DNA from: Halichondria panicea
Lineage: Eukaryota > Porifera > Demospongiae > Suberitida > Halichondriidae
Assembly: GCF_963675165.1 (NCBI RefSeq)
Contig: NC_087389.1
Span: forward strand, 3,966,830 to 4,030,829
DNA length: 64,000 nucleotides
Direction of reading: 5' to 3'
The translations under genes were made by a program, and so were the position numbers. The first letter of the stretch is position 1, and every line of letters begins with the position of its first letter. Below are positions 26,301 through 34,507 of the stretch, one piece after another. The notes under the pieces were generated by a model. That model was not told the origin of the DNA. It did no database searches and saw nothing but the letters and a program-made list of their open reading frames with translations.

Positions 26301-29300
26301 TGCTAAACCTTTTCTTGACAACTTGCTCACTGACAAATGCATCATTTCCTGGTGGGCGTATTCTCGAGGCAAATTAGCCTATGTAGGAACTTTCACTCAA
26401 AAGAGGGGAGGACGTAATTTCGGACGTGGGCGTAATCTCGGTAGAGTACGGTAGTATACTGAATAGTAGTTGAATAGTATACTGAATAGTCCGTATACTC
26501 TACTTCAGAACTGAAGAGCGTCACTACCATGAAAGTATAGACCTGAAGGGTCTGAGAGCGGCCCTACTTTGGACCGGCCATCTCCAATTAAGATGGCAGC
26601 TAAAATCAAGTACAAATGTTAATCCCTGTACAATACACTCATACACACCTTTACTACCATCATCAGACATTACACAAGCTTGGCAGCAATGGAGCGCAGG
26701 TTAAAGCAGTTTACAAAAATACGGAATTTTGTAGAACCCTTCTTCACCACCAGGCCACCCATGAAGATCCCAAAGGAACAGTTTGAGTGCAGAACTACAC
26801 AAGGAACTTCTAAACAAAATCCAAGAAAGATTCCACTGCAATAAAAATAACACCTGTACATGCCTTAAACTGTCCATATTAGTGAGTAAGGTCGATCGTT
26901 ATACGTTCTTATTTACTGGAACAGCAGATTTGAAGAAGCCGAATAAATTGCCCGAACACTATAGCAATTGTACTAGCTATTAAGCTATGGTTCAAACCGC
27001 TTGCTGCATGTGCTTTGCTGTAAAATAATGAAAGCACCACAGGTGCTGATGCCTCGGTGGAGATGCCAAAGCTACATAACATAAAGCTACTAAAAGCTTT
27101 TATACACTCATATGACGAACATTTTTGCATGCAAACTCAAAGAGATGCTTGTTGTTAAAAATGATTGTTGTTAAAAACGATCGATGCCAAAATTTCAAGT
27201 CTAAAATTAATGGCTGCATCAGCAGAGCCTTGCAGCTCTCTTCTCACTCTTGCAGCTACCAATAGCTAGCGTTCTAGTGCAGAGCTAACTATTAAGTAGA
27301 GTATAGCAACACTCGGTAAACAAGTTTGGCTACGTGCTCTTCTGAAAAGGCTGCAATGGCATTCCAAGTAAGCAAAACTAGGCATAACTCAAGAACGAAG
27401 CTGCAAATCCACGAATTAAAATCCAAGTAAACATGACTCTTACTTGCACTTGATTCATCCTTGAGCAGCTGTAGCAGTCTACACACACACGCAGACACAC
27501 TACCGTATACCTCGCAAACACTGCGGGTGAAGTAATGGCTGCAGCATGAAACAGCTAAGTGCTGATTTTTCTCACTTATGCAGCTACAAATATAGCTATA
27601 GCGTTCTAGTGCAGTATAGAGTAGCAACACTTCATGGACAAGTTTTGCTATGCACAGTTCTGAAATGGCATTCCAAGTAAGCAAACCTAGCTATAACTCG
27701 AGAACAAAGCATTATTTTACAAATCCACAAATTGCAATCCAAACTATAAAGAGCCTATAGACACTCTTGCTTGCACTTCATTTATTATTGAGCAGCTGTA
27801 GTAGTCTACACAGACACAGACACAGACATAAATACGTATAATATACCTTGATGCGCATGCGCACCTTATAGGCATAATTATGCAAGTACTTGGGTTCAAT
27901 CAAATTAGTACTGCAGCGTCCACTTTATGAGAATAATGTCTGGAGATTAAAAGATATACATGTACCATAATATAAATTATTGGGTTTTGAATGCGAAGTT
28001 GTTGCATTTTGAGTGGGCAGATCAAAGGAAACACTGTGCCAATATCTGCCATATGGCACAGGTCAAGCCTTGAACTGTGCCACTATCTGGATACTCGCAT
28101 AGTCTGGCCTAAGTGACCTAAAGCCCACCGACCACCCAGTAACCTGAAACGGTCCCTTTTATAGTATAACACCGTTGTAGTTACTAGTGGTTTTCATTAA
28201 GTATATTCATGACTTCCTGTGTATTATTAAACGAGTCTGGGTGCATTCCACAGCCACCACAAGTAGTTGAAACTAGTTGTCCTATAAAAGGAGTGATGTG
28301 TACACGGAAAGGAATGCACAAGGAATGCAACAAATCAGTTGTTACACAGCTCACTCGTGCGCACATTGGATATATTGGCTCAGTAATGCCTTTGCCCTCG
28401 AGGGCCGCAGCCCTCGGGCCTAAGTCACTACTGAGCCAATATATCCCATGTGGCACTCGTGCATGTGTCACAACTATAACTTAATCATTTGCGAATGCCA
28501 CTGTGCATTTCTATGAACCGAGTGAAATTGTATGCGCATAAATAATATATGCTCATATGGACTTTTTGGTGTCTTTCATTTACGGTCTATATGCGAAAAC
28601 GTACAATTGAAATAACCTCACATTCGAAATCAGGTACCGTAGTCTACCGAGGTTACGCCCATGTCCGAAATTACGCCCACCCCCACATCCCTACCCTCAC
28701 GTTTGAGTGAAAGTTCCTGCACAGGCTCATTTGCCTCGAGAATACGCCCACCAGGAAGTGATGTACATGTATTTGTTAGTGGCAGTTGTCAAGAAATGGT
28801 TTAGCAGTTTCTTGTGTACGCTGCATGGTTAGCTCTGAATATAGTTATAGATATACTAGATATACCTAGATCCAATAATTACTCCTATTTACAAGTATAG
28901 ACAATCTTCAACCTTCTGATGAGGAATCTTGACTTGCACACTTTTTTATACCTAGCTACTTTACTCATGCATTACCATTGTTGAATATTGTATTTCAAGA
29001 GCTAGCAGGCCTCAGACGCAGACAGAAAATACGAGTGGACGTCAGTTCGAGGCAAACACCTGGGTGGGCTTAATTTCAGGCAAAATAACTGTTTTCGAAA
29101 TTAAACCCATCCCACCTGTAGCTGCTTTGTATGTATGTCAGTAGAGTATGATATACGGTAAACATGTGTATACGGTAGCCTGTCGATAGTTGGTAAGGAG
29201 TGATGTAATTAATGAGTGATTGACTCACCACATCAAATTTGTCCCAAGCTTTAAAATCATGGGATTTTATACGCGGTGGTTTCCGTGCTTCAATTTTCAC

Positions 29301-30155
29301 TTGCTTAGACTTCTTCTTCTTTGTTGCCTTTGTTCTTGAGACACCTCGGACAGGGGGCAACTTCTGTGGGAACACAAACACAAGGTTAATCGATCAAACA
29401 TTATAATTATATACATGTATGCAAATATCTTCACAGTCAACTACCCGCTCTACAGTACAGTAGCTCCTACTTTCTGTAGGACAGAGGTCAGTTTGACATG
29501 ACAGAGCTACGAACTTTATGTGAGGTCACCCCTTTTAGGCGCGCAGTAGCTAAAAGTGCAGCATCAGGACACAACAAGCAGTAAAATTTACTACAAAAAA
29601 CATAAGCTCACGTGATGATTCATTTATAGCGACCTTTTGACCCTGTCCAATCTCCTCTGAGTCATACCATAGATAGTCACCAGAGGTGTAGCCCGCGGTT
29701 TTACTCGAGGCTTAGCTAATTAGTTACACAGCCTCCACAAGCACTCAACGTAAAAGCACTACGTACTTCTCTTCCGTTTTCAACCCTTCTCCCTCAATTA
29801 TCTAGACTCATACGGAGCTAGCTCTGTGTATTAAACTTCTAACGAAAGTACACTGATTTTACAACTTACTGCCGCATTTATATATTAAAATTATGGCCAG
29901 GTGACGGTTTTGCTAGATCACATGTTTGGGGTGCATTCTATAGCGCTTAGAGGAATACTATTAGCTTATGTATCAGCTCACTAATAAATACAAATGCAGT
30001 CGGACCTCTTTGAGGATGGATTTTTGGTTGGACAGAGAAGCATCAGTCGTCTTGACGTCTGTCTCCCACGCTTTCAGGCCCTTGAGATAGTCCTGCAAGT
30101 CACTTGCATTGTTCCTGATTTGCATCTGCATTAGAGCAGCCTTTTCAGCATCCAT
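6675..30155 (-). CDS. RPAP3: RPAP3-like R2TP/HSP90 co-chaperone, 9 exons
   Basis: RPAP3 is the HSP90-recruiting adaptor of the R2TP complex (with PIH1D1 and RUVBL1/2), which assembles RNA polymerases, snoRNPs and PIKKs. Exons in transcript order: 30155-29982, 29363-29229, 15652-15539, 14303-14176, 13950-13758, 8756-8700, 8451-7924, 7197-7005, 6769-6675. All junctions keep frame and give 538 residues. Exon 1 could instead end at 30006. Seen: an N-terminal helix (LQDYLKGLKAWETDVK); the RPAP3 signature SHDFKAWDKFDV; one TPR block (about 142-248) with KEKGN, PANKA and LKAYLRRG carrying the five carboxylate-clamp positions; the PPHLRSK/KPLKHITIED linker; a variable region; and the RPAP3_C domain (about 419-538). 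Vertebrate RPAP3 has two TPR blocks and about 665 residues; this one has a single block. The 13.6-kb intron 2 and 5-kb intron 5 hold GT31 genes. Identity is strong; the full span is inferred from complementary exons. Confidence 0.78.
7375..7520. repeat. Inverted repeat
   Basis: The arms GTTGAGCGTTCCTTACAT (about 7430) and its complement (about 7482) lie within wider imperfect arms. The repeat sits in an RPAP3 intron and gives rise to spurious overlapping minus-strand frames. Confidence 0.5.
7528..7658. mobile_element. Foldback element, about 45-bp perfect arms
   Basis: The left arm starts TGTAGAATTGTACTTG; the right arm is its exact complement ending at 7658. The centre holds a run of 12 G. 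It is in an RPAP3 intron and has no coding capacity. Confidence 0.65.
8917..9600. repeat. Interspersed repeat family R1
   Basis: A repeat of about 680 bp beginning near TTGCAAGCTGCGCTGTGCTA and ending with an (AC)n run, then CAGTCAGCTTTACCGTAT and CGAGGCATAA. Further copies lie at 14735-15380, 19420-20365 and (partial) 57765-57965, and the tail alone recurs elsewhere. No protein is encoded. The class is unknown; the simple-repeat tail would suit a retroposon. Confidence 0.55.
9736..9931. mobile_element. TACCTTAAGG-ended MITE
   Basis: Ends TACCTTAAGGTGACATATTTT and the complement at 9911-9931. A second copy at 12349-12532 keeps only the inner part and the right end. The segmental-duplication breakpoint (about 9757/12349) therefore falls inside this element, which must be older than the duplication. 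Confidence 0.6.
10883..11815 (-). CDS. GT31 beta-1,3-glycosyltransferase, copy 1
   Basis: This single-exon gene encodes 310 residues as a type II Golgi membrane protein: a short cytosolic tail, a membrane anchor (VLLLALTIYTATVWYLA), a stem, then the GT31 domain. Visible family motifs are ENRARRDVIRKTW, the metal-binding acidic motif in VLKLDDDSF, RPLYWG and NEDVSVGAW. GT31 enzymes transfer galactose or GlcNAc from UDP-sugars in beta-1,3 linkage; the EDVSVGAW form is closest in my memory to B3GALT6, the proteoglycan-linker galactosyltransferase. The exact donor and acceptor are unknown. The ATG at 11815 (MSLVSQ) is chosen; the frame extends 8 codons further only through a TTG. Compared with its paralogues it has GLGYVLS instead of GGGYVLS and a shorter loop after WGLV. 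It lies within RPAP3 intron 5 on the same strand. Confidence 0.85.
   Translation of the reverse strand: MSLVSQYVGCKKCTVLLLALTIYTATVWYLAKLSQCEPLDHNEWSQPADTTAVSNDLPETAYIPNNVLLVIVISKPENRARRDVIRKTWVGSYVEHKKKFAVKFVIGTLDLNANKTELLISENKTFGDVLLLTDHLDSYKNLTRKVLHTFIWVDKNTNYSFVLKLDDDSFPKLDRIELELKKRTSHRPLYWGLVQSRKPNKKGKWAETHWKLCDKYLPYALGLGYVLSKDLIHRIAINADGLTLYNNEDVSVGAWISPFDLERKNDERFRTKVDTNWDHKQCKDYLLVHHLSIEDTEKTHKIMKSKGVLC
12024..12330. mobile_element. 307-bp MITE with 9-bp target duplication
   Basis: The ends TAGACTGGCGGC pair imperfectly over more than 50 bases. The target duplication ATCTTAGAC is at 12015-12023 and 12331-12339. The homologous DNA at about 17447-17460 (ATCTTAGATGACAATC) is the empty site. 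One arm carries an extra small palindrome (CCCTCGCGTAGCGCGAGGG). A Mutator-like origin is inferred from the duplication length. Confidence 0.85.
14735..15380. repeat. Interspersed repeat family R1, copy 2
   Basis: Homologous to 8917-9600 through most of its length, ending with the CA-rich tract and CAGTCAGCTTTACCGTAT. It lies in the RPAP3 intron between exons 3 and 4. Confidence 0.5.
15942..16147. mobile_element. 206-bp TA-flanked MITE
   Basis: The ends CCGTATAGCTGGTAATTTTC and the matching right arm (GAAAATTACCCGCTATACGG) lie between TA duplications at 15940-15941 and 16148-16149. Unit 1 shows the unoccupied site at about 10722-10735 (CATCTATAACATTATGC). A related left end occurs at about 57961-57995. 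Non-coding. Confidence 0.85.
16294..17238 (-). CDS. GT31 beta-1,3-glycosyltransferase, copy 2
   Basis: A 314-residue type II membrane enzyme, nearly identical to copy 1. The membrane anchor is at about residues 13-32, the acidic metal-binding triad DDD at 169-171 within VLKLDDDSF, and the ED of NEDVSVGAW at 252-253. The stem is slightly longer than in copy 1 (extra SFKTQRE segment) and the usual GGGYVLS loop is kept. The start is the ATG at 17238; only a TTG lies further upstream in frame. A palindrome (GCTAGGCC/GGCCTAGC) sits just upstream of the start here and in copy 1. It lies in RPAP3 intron 2, about 640 bp upstream (in transcript sense) of RPAP3 exon 3. The precise sugar acceptor is not deducible. 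Confidence 0.88.
   Translation of the reverse strand: MSLVSQYAGCKKCTVLLLALTIYTATVWYLAKSSFKTQREPLDHNQWSQPTDATAVSNDLPETANILNNVLLVMVISTPENRARRDVIRKTWMGSYVEHKKKFAVKFVIGTLDLKANKTELLISENNTFGDVLLLTDHIDSYKNLTKKVLHTFIWVDKNTNYSFVLKLDDDSFPKLDRIELELKKRTSHRPLYWGLVESQGKPRKEGKWAETHWKLCDKYLPYALGGGYVLSKDLIHRIAINADGLTLYNNEDVSVGAWISPFDLERKNDERFRTKVDKNWRHKQCKDYLLVHHLSIEDTEKTHKLMKSKGVLC
17492..17588. mobile_element. 97-bp TAGCCTCG MITE with 9-bp target duplication
   Basis: The arms TAGCCTCGGTCCCAGGCCGA and their near-complement surround about 50 bases. The exact target duplication CTGCCAGTA is at 17483-17491 and 17589-17597. Same family as 44300-44346. Confidence 0.85.
17600..18610. other. Intron DNA, no gene seen
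   Basis: Part of RPAP3 intron 2. A near-perfect palindrome (AGATTGAAGAGTT/AACTCTTCAATCT) at 18056-18097 is the only structure noted. Short frames show no recognisable protein. Confidence 0.4.
18615..19125. repeat. Interspersed repeat family R2
   Basis: Starts AAAGCACCGCAGGTGCTGAT and ends with CA-rich DNA, TACCGTATACCTCGCTTGCG and CGAGGCATAAT. Related copies: 20480-20850 and 27027-27880. It shares its tail and several inner blocks with R1 (for example TAACTCGAGAACGAAGC), so the two are probably subfamilies. Confidence 0.5.
19195..20365. repeat. R1 repeat copy and CACGTGAT repeat fragment
   Basis: About 19195-19250 matches the CACGTGAT...CCTCTGA ends of repeats at 23.3 and 29.5 kb. About 19420-20365 is an R1 copy with internal partial duplications of the ACCAGGACCTCAAG block and a (CA)n run at 20285-20325. 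Confidence 0.5.
20480..20850. repeat. R2 repeat copy
   Basis: Matches the 3' part of 18615-19125, ending in the CA-rich tract and CGAGGCATAAT. The minus-strand frame rich in Val/Cys across it is a translation of the CA repeat. Confidence 0.5.
20978..21907 (-). CDS. GT31 beta-1,3-glycosyltransferase, copy 3
   Basis: A 309-residue single-exon type II membrane glycosyltransferase. The N-terminus (MLVYFRMYRT) differs from copies 1 and 2, but the anchor VLLLALTIYTAAVWYLA and the whole catalytic domain match them: [52 protein letters not shown]. Three residues are deleted in the NTESL region compared with copy 2, and the last 40 residues (from KHDKRF) are the most diverged. A real ATG is present at 21907. 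It is in RPAP3 intron 2, same strand. The different 5' end suggests this copy is older than the copy 1/copy 2 split or has acquired a new start. Confidence 0.87.
   Translation of the reverse strand: MLVYFRMYRTIAVLLLALTIYTAAVWYLAKLSFETQREQLDHKQWSQPTDATAVSNDLPEIANIPNNVLLVIVMSTPENRARRDVIRKTWVGSYVKHEKKFAVKFVIGTLDLNTESLISENKTFGDLLLLTDHLDSYNNLTRKVLHTFVWVDENTDYSFVLKLDDDSFPKLDRIELELKKRTSHRPLYWGLVESQGKPSKEGKWAETHWKLCDKYLPYALGGGYVLSKDLIHRIAINADGLTLYNNEDVSVGAWISPFDLEIKHDKRFRSSAQKRWHHDQCKIYLLVHHLSNEDAKKTHEIMKSKGVLC
22000..24500. other. Intron DNA with two dispersed repeats, no gene
   Basis: No exon is recognised. About 22555-22790 matches 59037-59230 (shared AACGTGCAAGTTCAAGC and CAAACAAACAAACC). About 23345-23590 matches 29480-29665 (shared CAGAGGTCAGTTTGACAT, GAGGTCACCCC and CCTTTTGACCCTGTCCAA). 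The rest is unassigned AT-rich sequence. Confidence 0.45.
24546..25523 (-). CDS. GT31 beta-1,3-glycosyltransferase, copy 4 (diverged)
   Basis: A 325-residue type II membrane enzyme, clearly diverged from copies 1-3 at the protein level but with the same layout: a basic tail (MFRRLKK), a long membrane anchor (VTLLLLLVSIVFVLYLSTLL), a cysteine-containing stem, then LLVLIISTPNNAAKRDIIRKTW, ILKTDDDSFPKLD, RPLYWGK, GGGYVISKDLVHRIAMNADG and NEDVSVGAW. All catalytic motifs are intact. The frame extends 9 codons upstream through a TTG; I take the ATG at 25523. The C-terminal HKECKDYILIHHQS block matches the other copies. It probably represents the oldest duplication in the array. Substrate unknown. 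Confidence 0.88.
   Translation of the reverse strand: MFRRLKKIVYVTLLLLLVSIVFVLYLSTLLTSSRSNNVLTSCLEPRAHCGTLISVNNSDRSGCQVMPVSSISLSNYEENLLLVLIISTPNNAAKRDIIRKTWVESYVVHGKRFPVKFVIGTQNLEAKEKKQLMLEREAFEDLLFLTDHSESYQNLTRKTLRTFMWIDQYFNYSYILKTDDDSFPKLDLIEFELRARTTKRPLYWGKIASRSHPKTSGQWAETQWDLSDTYLPYALGGGYVISKDLVHRIAMNADGFVLYNNEDVSVGAWISPFHFERQHDERFCTKSESCFKHKECKDYILIHHQSIDDTKNSHHLMRTKCVLCE
26090..26460. repeat. Inverted copy of 28.63-28.93 kb and window start
   Basis: The complement of this stretch matches about 28632-28930 and the first 60-80 bases of the window (for example CAAGTATAAGAGACAAGGAC). One open frame (93 codons) crosses it without recognisable features. With 28632-28930 it makes an inverted pair about 2.2 kb apart. 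Confidence 0.5.
27027..27880. repeat. R2 repeat, two partial copies in tandem
   Basis: 27027-27530 is a full R2 copy starting GCACCACAGGTGCTGATGCC. 27540-27880 repeats its 3' portion and ends with TGATGCGCATGCGCACC. No gene. Confidence 0.5.
28338..28480. mobile_element. 143-bp palindromic element
   Basis: Long imperfect arms with GGATATATTGGCTCAGTA near the centre, closing on GCCCTCGAGGGCCGCAGCCC. The overlapping open frames on both strands (91 and 95 codons) come from the palindrome. Confidence 0.6.
28632..29180. repeat. Duplicated repeat block with empty MITE site
   Basis: 28632-28930 is the inverted partner of 26090-26460. 28930-29180 is collinear with 60-560 of the window and lacks the MITE found at 102-252; the empty TA is at 28953-28954. 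Confidence 0.6.
29480..29665. repeat. Dispersed repeat, copy of 23.3-23.6 kb
   Basis: Shares CAGAGGTCAGTTTGACAT and CCTTTTGACCCTGTCCAA ends with 23345-23590. It lies in RPAP3 intron 1. Confidence 0.5.
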
Positions 30156-30860
30156 ATCTGTTGGCTTTAGCTTTAATAGTAGGCCTACTGACTATATCTA
30201 GTATCTACAGAGCTAGAGCTAGAGATGAGACCAGCCATATGGTTGGTTGGTGGTGATCGCCACAGATTTAGGCATTCTTAAATAATTATTTGTGTTTTTA
30301 ATGACCTTTACCTAATTTCATTCCAACTCTTTTTTTTGTTTAGTGTGAACATTGAATCCTCTCTCAAGTTGTTGATGAGAAGGGTACAATTTTATTATTT
30401 TTGTGTGCTTGTGTTTGATGAAAACAATTGTTGCGCTATTGCGTTTAATAGTAATGTGGTAATGACATTAGATCTAGTACGATGTGCCGATGACCAACTG
30501 TGTTTACAGAATACTTCCACAAATTAGAGTTGGTTGACAAAACATTGGTGAAGGCCCACTATTGAAACATACAATTGTTGAGACTGCTTAGTGTATCAAA
30601 TAACCCATCAAAAAGCTGCAGAGCATGTGCAGTATAACTTGTCTCAACAGCAGTTCTGCAGCATGTGGGATGCCCAGCAGTGTATGCGATTTAATGAAGG
30701 CATTAATAACTAGAAGCTATCCCATGTCTTGCTGAAATATAAATAAGCCTGATATAGAGAGTATCAACTTACAATTATTTTATAACAAAACAACATGGTG
30801 GTACACAAGTAAAAACTGAGTTGAGTGAGTCTGTTTTTCCTTTAACATAAATTTACTGCA
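30156..30860. other. Spacer between receptor kinase 3' end and RPAP3 start
   Basis: About 700 bp separate the stop of the upstream receptor kinase gene and the RPAP3 ATG, both on the minus strand. The RPAP3 promoter should lie here. No TATA box or other motif is convincing. Confidence 0.4.
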
Positions 30861-33800
30861 TTAGTTATCCTGTTCTGGCTGTAGGTACTTCTTCTGCAGG
30901 TCCATGTGCATACAGCGACCTTTCTCCAGTGCTTCTCCCAGTGTTCGAGTCTCCTCACTGTAGATGGTGGTCTCGTTGCCCTGCCATTTCAGAAACACAT
31001 AGTCCGGCCTTTGCAGCGTTGTGCAAATGTCGAGAGCTGTTGGTCTGGAATCTGGATCAGGATGCCTGCAGCAGAGACATAACAATCATAACATTGTCAC
31101 ATGTGTAGTGATTATAATGTTCAAATAAAGTCAATAGATCTAACAGTTGCCGAAGCAAATGCACATAATTATATAATACATGTATAGCTGTCCTCAAGGT
31201 CTGCTCCAGGAAAACTCACCAGCAATTGATCATGAACTCGTAGATGGGTTTGGGGCAACCAGGTGGTGGAGGAAGTCTGTAGCCACTCGATATCGCTTTT
31301 ATGGTCTGCAATCAAGCATAAGTCTTGTTGAAATATTATACATGGCTCGTAACTATATAGTGATAGACATTACCTCTAAATTTGTGAGGTGAATGAACGG
31401 TTTCTGTCCCATCGACCATATTTCATACAGCACACAGCCATAGCTCCAGACGTCACTGGCACATGAGTACTTGCGATAGTTAATAGCCTCAGGGGCAGTC
31501 CATTTTACAGGGACCTTGCCTCCTTGAGACTTATAGTAATTTTCTTTATTGAGGTCACGAGACAATCCAAAGTCAGCAATCTGCATGAATATTATTGTAT
31601 CACAATACTATAATAATATCTCGACGCAATTGTACATTGATAGTTGGGAAAGATTTTCATGTGTAGATGGAGAATAATGTGCATTAACAGTTGTACCAGT
31701 AAACAAACACACACCTTGCAAGTACCATCTTCCGCAACCAACACATTCCTAGCTGCTAGGTCCCTGTGAACGTAGGCTTTGAATGAGAGGTAACCCAGCC
31801 CGTACACAATCTGCCTGCTGAAACTCATGAGCAGTTGCTTCTGTTCACACGGAGACAGCTCAGTATAGGAGGGACTGCATGTAACAGTGAGGTTATTATA
31901 GTTGAAGTTACAGATGTCAGAATTCTATAATTATACATCAGCTATATAAATTCTGCTGTAGTGAGTGTGAGGTATTTCCTATAACCTATAGATTACACAG
32001 TGGTGTGCTAACAATAGCTTTTAATCATACGATTGTTTGAGAGATGCCAGGTGCTTCAGAAGATCCCCATTTTGCATTAGATCCACGACAAGCTTCAACT
32101 ATAGTAGGAAAAAATCACCTAATAGTGAGGAACTTACTATATATAAATATCACTTTCACTTACAGCATCCCCATCCATAATAAATGCTCGTATCCGCAGA
32201 ATGTTGGCCTGATTAAACTGGCCCATAATGGCAGCCTCCTGTAGGAATTTGACTTTGTCTTCCTCAGTAGCCCCATCTGTCATAGACTTCACAGCTACCT
32301 CACTAGAGACTTCAGTCCCGTCCTCTTTGTGAACCCACACCCCTTTGTGTACAGTGCCAAATTGTCCACTTCCCAACACTTCTTGGAGTCTGTATATGTG
32401 GGAATGTACATGCATGGAAGGTGTGGAGTGACATTCAATGTAGTGTGTTTGTGTGGAGGCGGTATGTGCCCAGGATAGGGAAAACAATTTCCTTCCACAG
32501 GGCCAAAACAGTTCATTTACAACGTTGTACACTATCAACTTTCTTTGTAAACTATGAAGGAAACTATTGTAGATGAACTAAAATTCAACAACATTGTAAA
32601 CTATGATGTACACTCGCAAGTACAAACATAGTTTACAAGCTGTAAACTACCACTTCTGGCCCTGTGTTCATCTAACAGTTTACACATGCAGGTGTGTGTG
32701 TGTGTGTATGTGTGTGTGTGTGTGTGTGTGCTGCATGTGTGTGTGTGTGCACTCCATTTTGGGGTATCTGTGTACATACTAAAAGTGATTGCGTGCCAAT
32801 AAATAGGATGTGCCTATTTTATAATTATGAGTTTCTGTGGCCCTTTTCAATGGCCACCCCTGAAAAAACAATGAAGGTAAGGCACATAAGCAACAAAAGC
32901 TCAGTCATGCAGGCAGCAAAACGGCCAAAATTAGTAACTGCATATTCGCCAATGGTGCATGCATGCATGTCCGCAACAAATACAGATTCTAGTATATGGT
33001 GTGCATGCATGGTCATTGACCTGTTTACTTACTCCACATCACTTGCAGGGATGCAAGGAACACTGAGCTCAGAAATCTGACAAACAAGCTCCTCCTCTTG
33101 TGTGGATGGCTCAAAGAAAGGTTGATCATACTCGTGTTCATAATCAGGTACCACGCTACCAGTGTTGATATCTGTGTGTGAGGGAACGGAGTGCTAACCT
33201 GTATAGTTGAAAATTGTACTACAGTAACTATACTGTGCAGGCTCATTATGTTATTGTCAGTGGCAGAAAACATCCATATAAATGCTGAGCATGAATCTTT
33301 AATTTTATGACCACTAATTATCGTCTGAGAGGTGATAACAGGGGACAAATTGGTACTAAACACTGTTTTCAAATTATGATGCACTTGTATGGCTATATGT
33401 ATGCACTTACACTCCAATATGAAGTAGGCATGGTTGTCAACTGGCTTTGATACGACCGTTTTCGGGCCTCCCAATACACTGTATCCATTATCCACCTCCT
33501 TTTTAGTCAATGGTCCCTGAGACAATGGTCCCTGATCATGAGACGTTATCATCTCATAGCCATTGTCAGTGTTTTCAACCGGTGATACGGTGCCTAAATC
33601 AGCACTGGGTTGCTGTGAAACGAAATGTCCGTAATTAAAACTGTATGGAACTAAAGCAATAGATTCGCAATTTCTGTACTTGTAGCTGATCGTATATATC
33701 TCATAAGTGTTGGCTGCTATTTTGCTATACAAAATGCCATATAGTCCAAGTAAAATGGTTCAGTCAATAACATTTTATGCACCATAATTACCTCTGACAA

Positions 33801-34251
33801 GACATTGGACGCACTGACAACTGTTTCAGTTTCTGTCTCTTCATTTCCGACCACTTTCACGGCTTCAATGTTGGGTTTCATCACCCTGCGTTTGCGTCTC
33901 CAATAGCAACAACAGGCAATGATTCCCAGCACTGCCACTGTAATAAATACTACAGCAACTATCGTGCAGATTATAGCTGGGAGGACGACGTCTGGACTTT
34001 CATCTCCAGTAGCTGCATGCAATCAATGTGGAGCTCAGACATTTACAATGGATATCTACATGCTTTAAAATGGCTCATTGAACAATAATAATCATCTGTA
34101 TCTATTACATGCAAGCAATACTTAACATCATGGCAAGGGTATATGCCTTCTACATCTATAAATGCTTACATGTCTCAGATGTCTGTGCTTTTGATAGTGG
34201 TGTAGTCACAAGGATCAACACTACAACTTGAATAAGTTCCTCCATGTCCAT
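30861..34251 (-). CDS. Receptor tyrosine kinase with very short ectodomain, 10 exons
   Basis: Exons in transcript order: 34251-34170, 34012-33792, 33612-33411, 33171-33033, 32389-32164, 32098-32031, 31874-31715, 31580-31374, 31305-31220, 31065-30861. All junctions are GT-AG and in frame, giving 531 residues. Residues 1-22 are a signal peptide, about 23-36 the whole ectodomain, and about 37-64 a membrane helix followed by RRKRR. The juxtamembrane region carries tyrosines 120, 145, 164, 179 and 183. The tyrosine kinase domain has GSGQFG (221-226), catalytic Lys249, HRDLAARN with Asp351, DFG (369-371) and KVPVKWTAPEA, so it is predicted active. It ends with a 60-residue tail. No Ig, FNIII, EGF or other ligand-binding module is present between signal peptide and membrane. 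It may work with a separate ligand-binding partner. The ligand and vertebrate orthologue are unknown. Confidence 0.85.
32540..32780. repeat. Short inverted repeats and (GT)n tract in intron
   Basis: AACATTGTAAACTATGA-type motifs are repeated in both orientations at 32520-32650, followed by a (GT)n run at 32692-32750. These lie in the intron before the kinase-domain exons. Confidence 0.5.
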
Positions 34252-34259
34252 GATAATAA

Positions 34260-34453
34260 TTTATAGCTCATGCAGTCACCACAGCTAGATATAATATCTA
34301 TTCTAAGTAATATCTCTAGAAGTCATTTATTTTATAGAATAGTGAGCAGGAAATAGACGCAGCTCAACTCAACTTGGCATTGCACACATTACACACACTG
34401 GCTAGATGACCACAACCTGACAAAATGCGTGGGAGGCTGCCACTTGGTCTGCC

Positions 34454-34507
<54 letters not shown>

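Noticed and set aside
28184-28484. 91- and 95-codon frames on opposite strands
   Set aside because: They are mirror frames of a palindromic element at 28338-28480, with no conserved domain.
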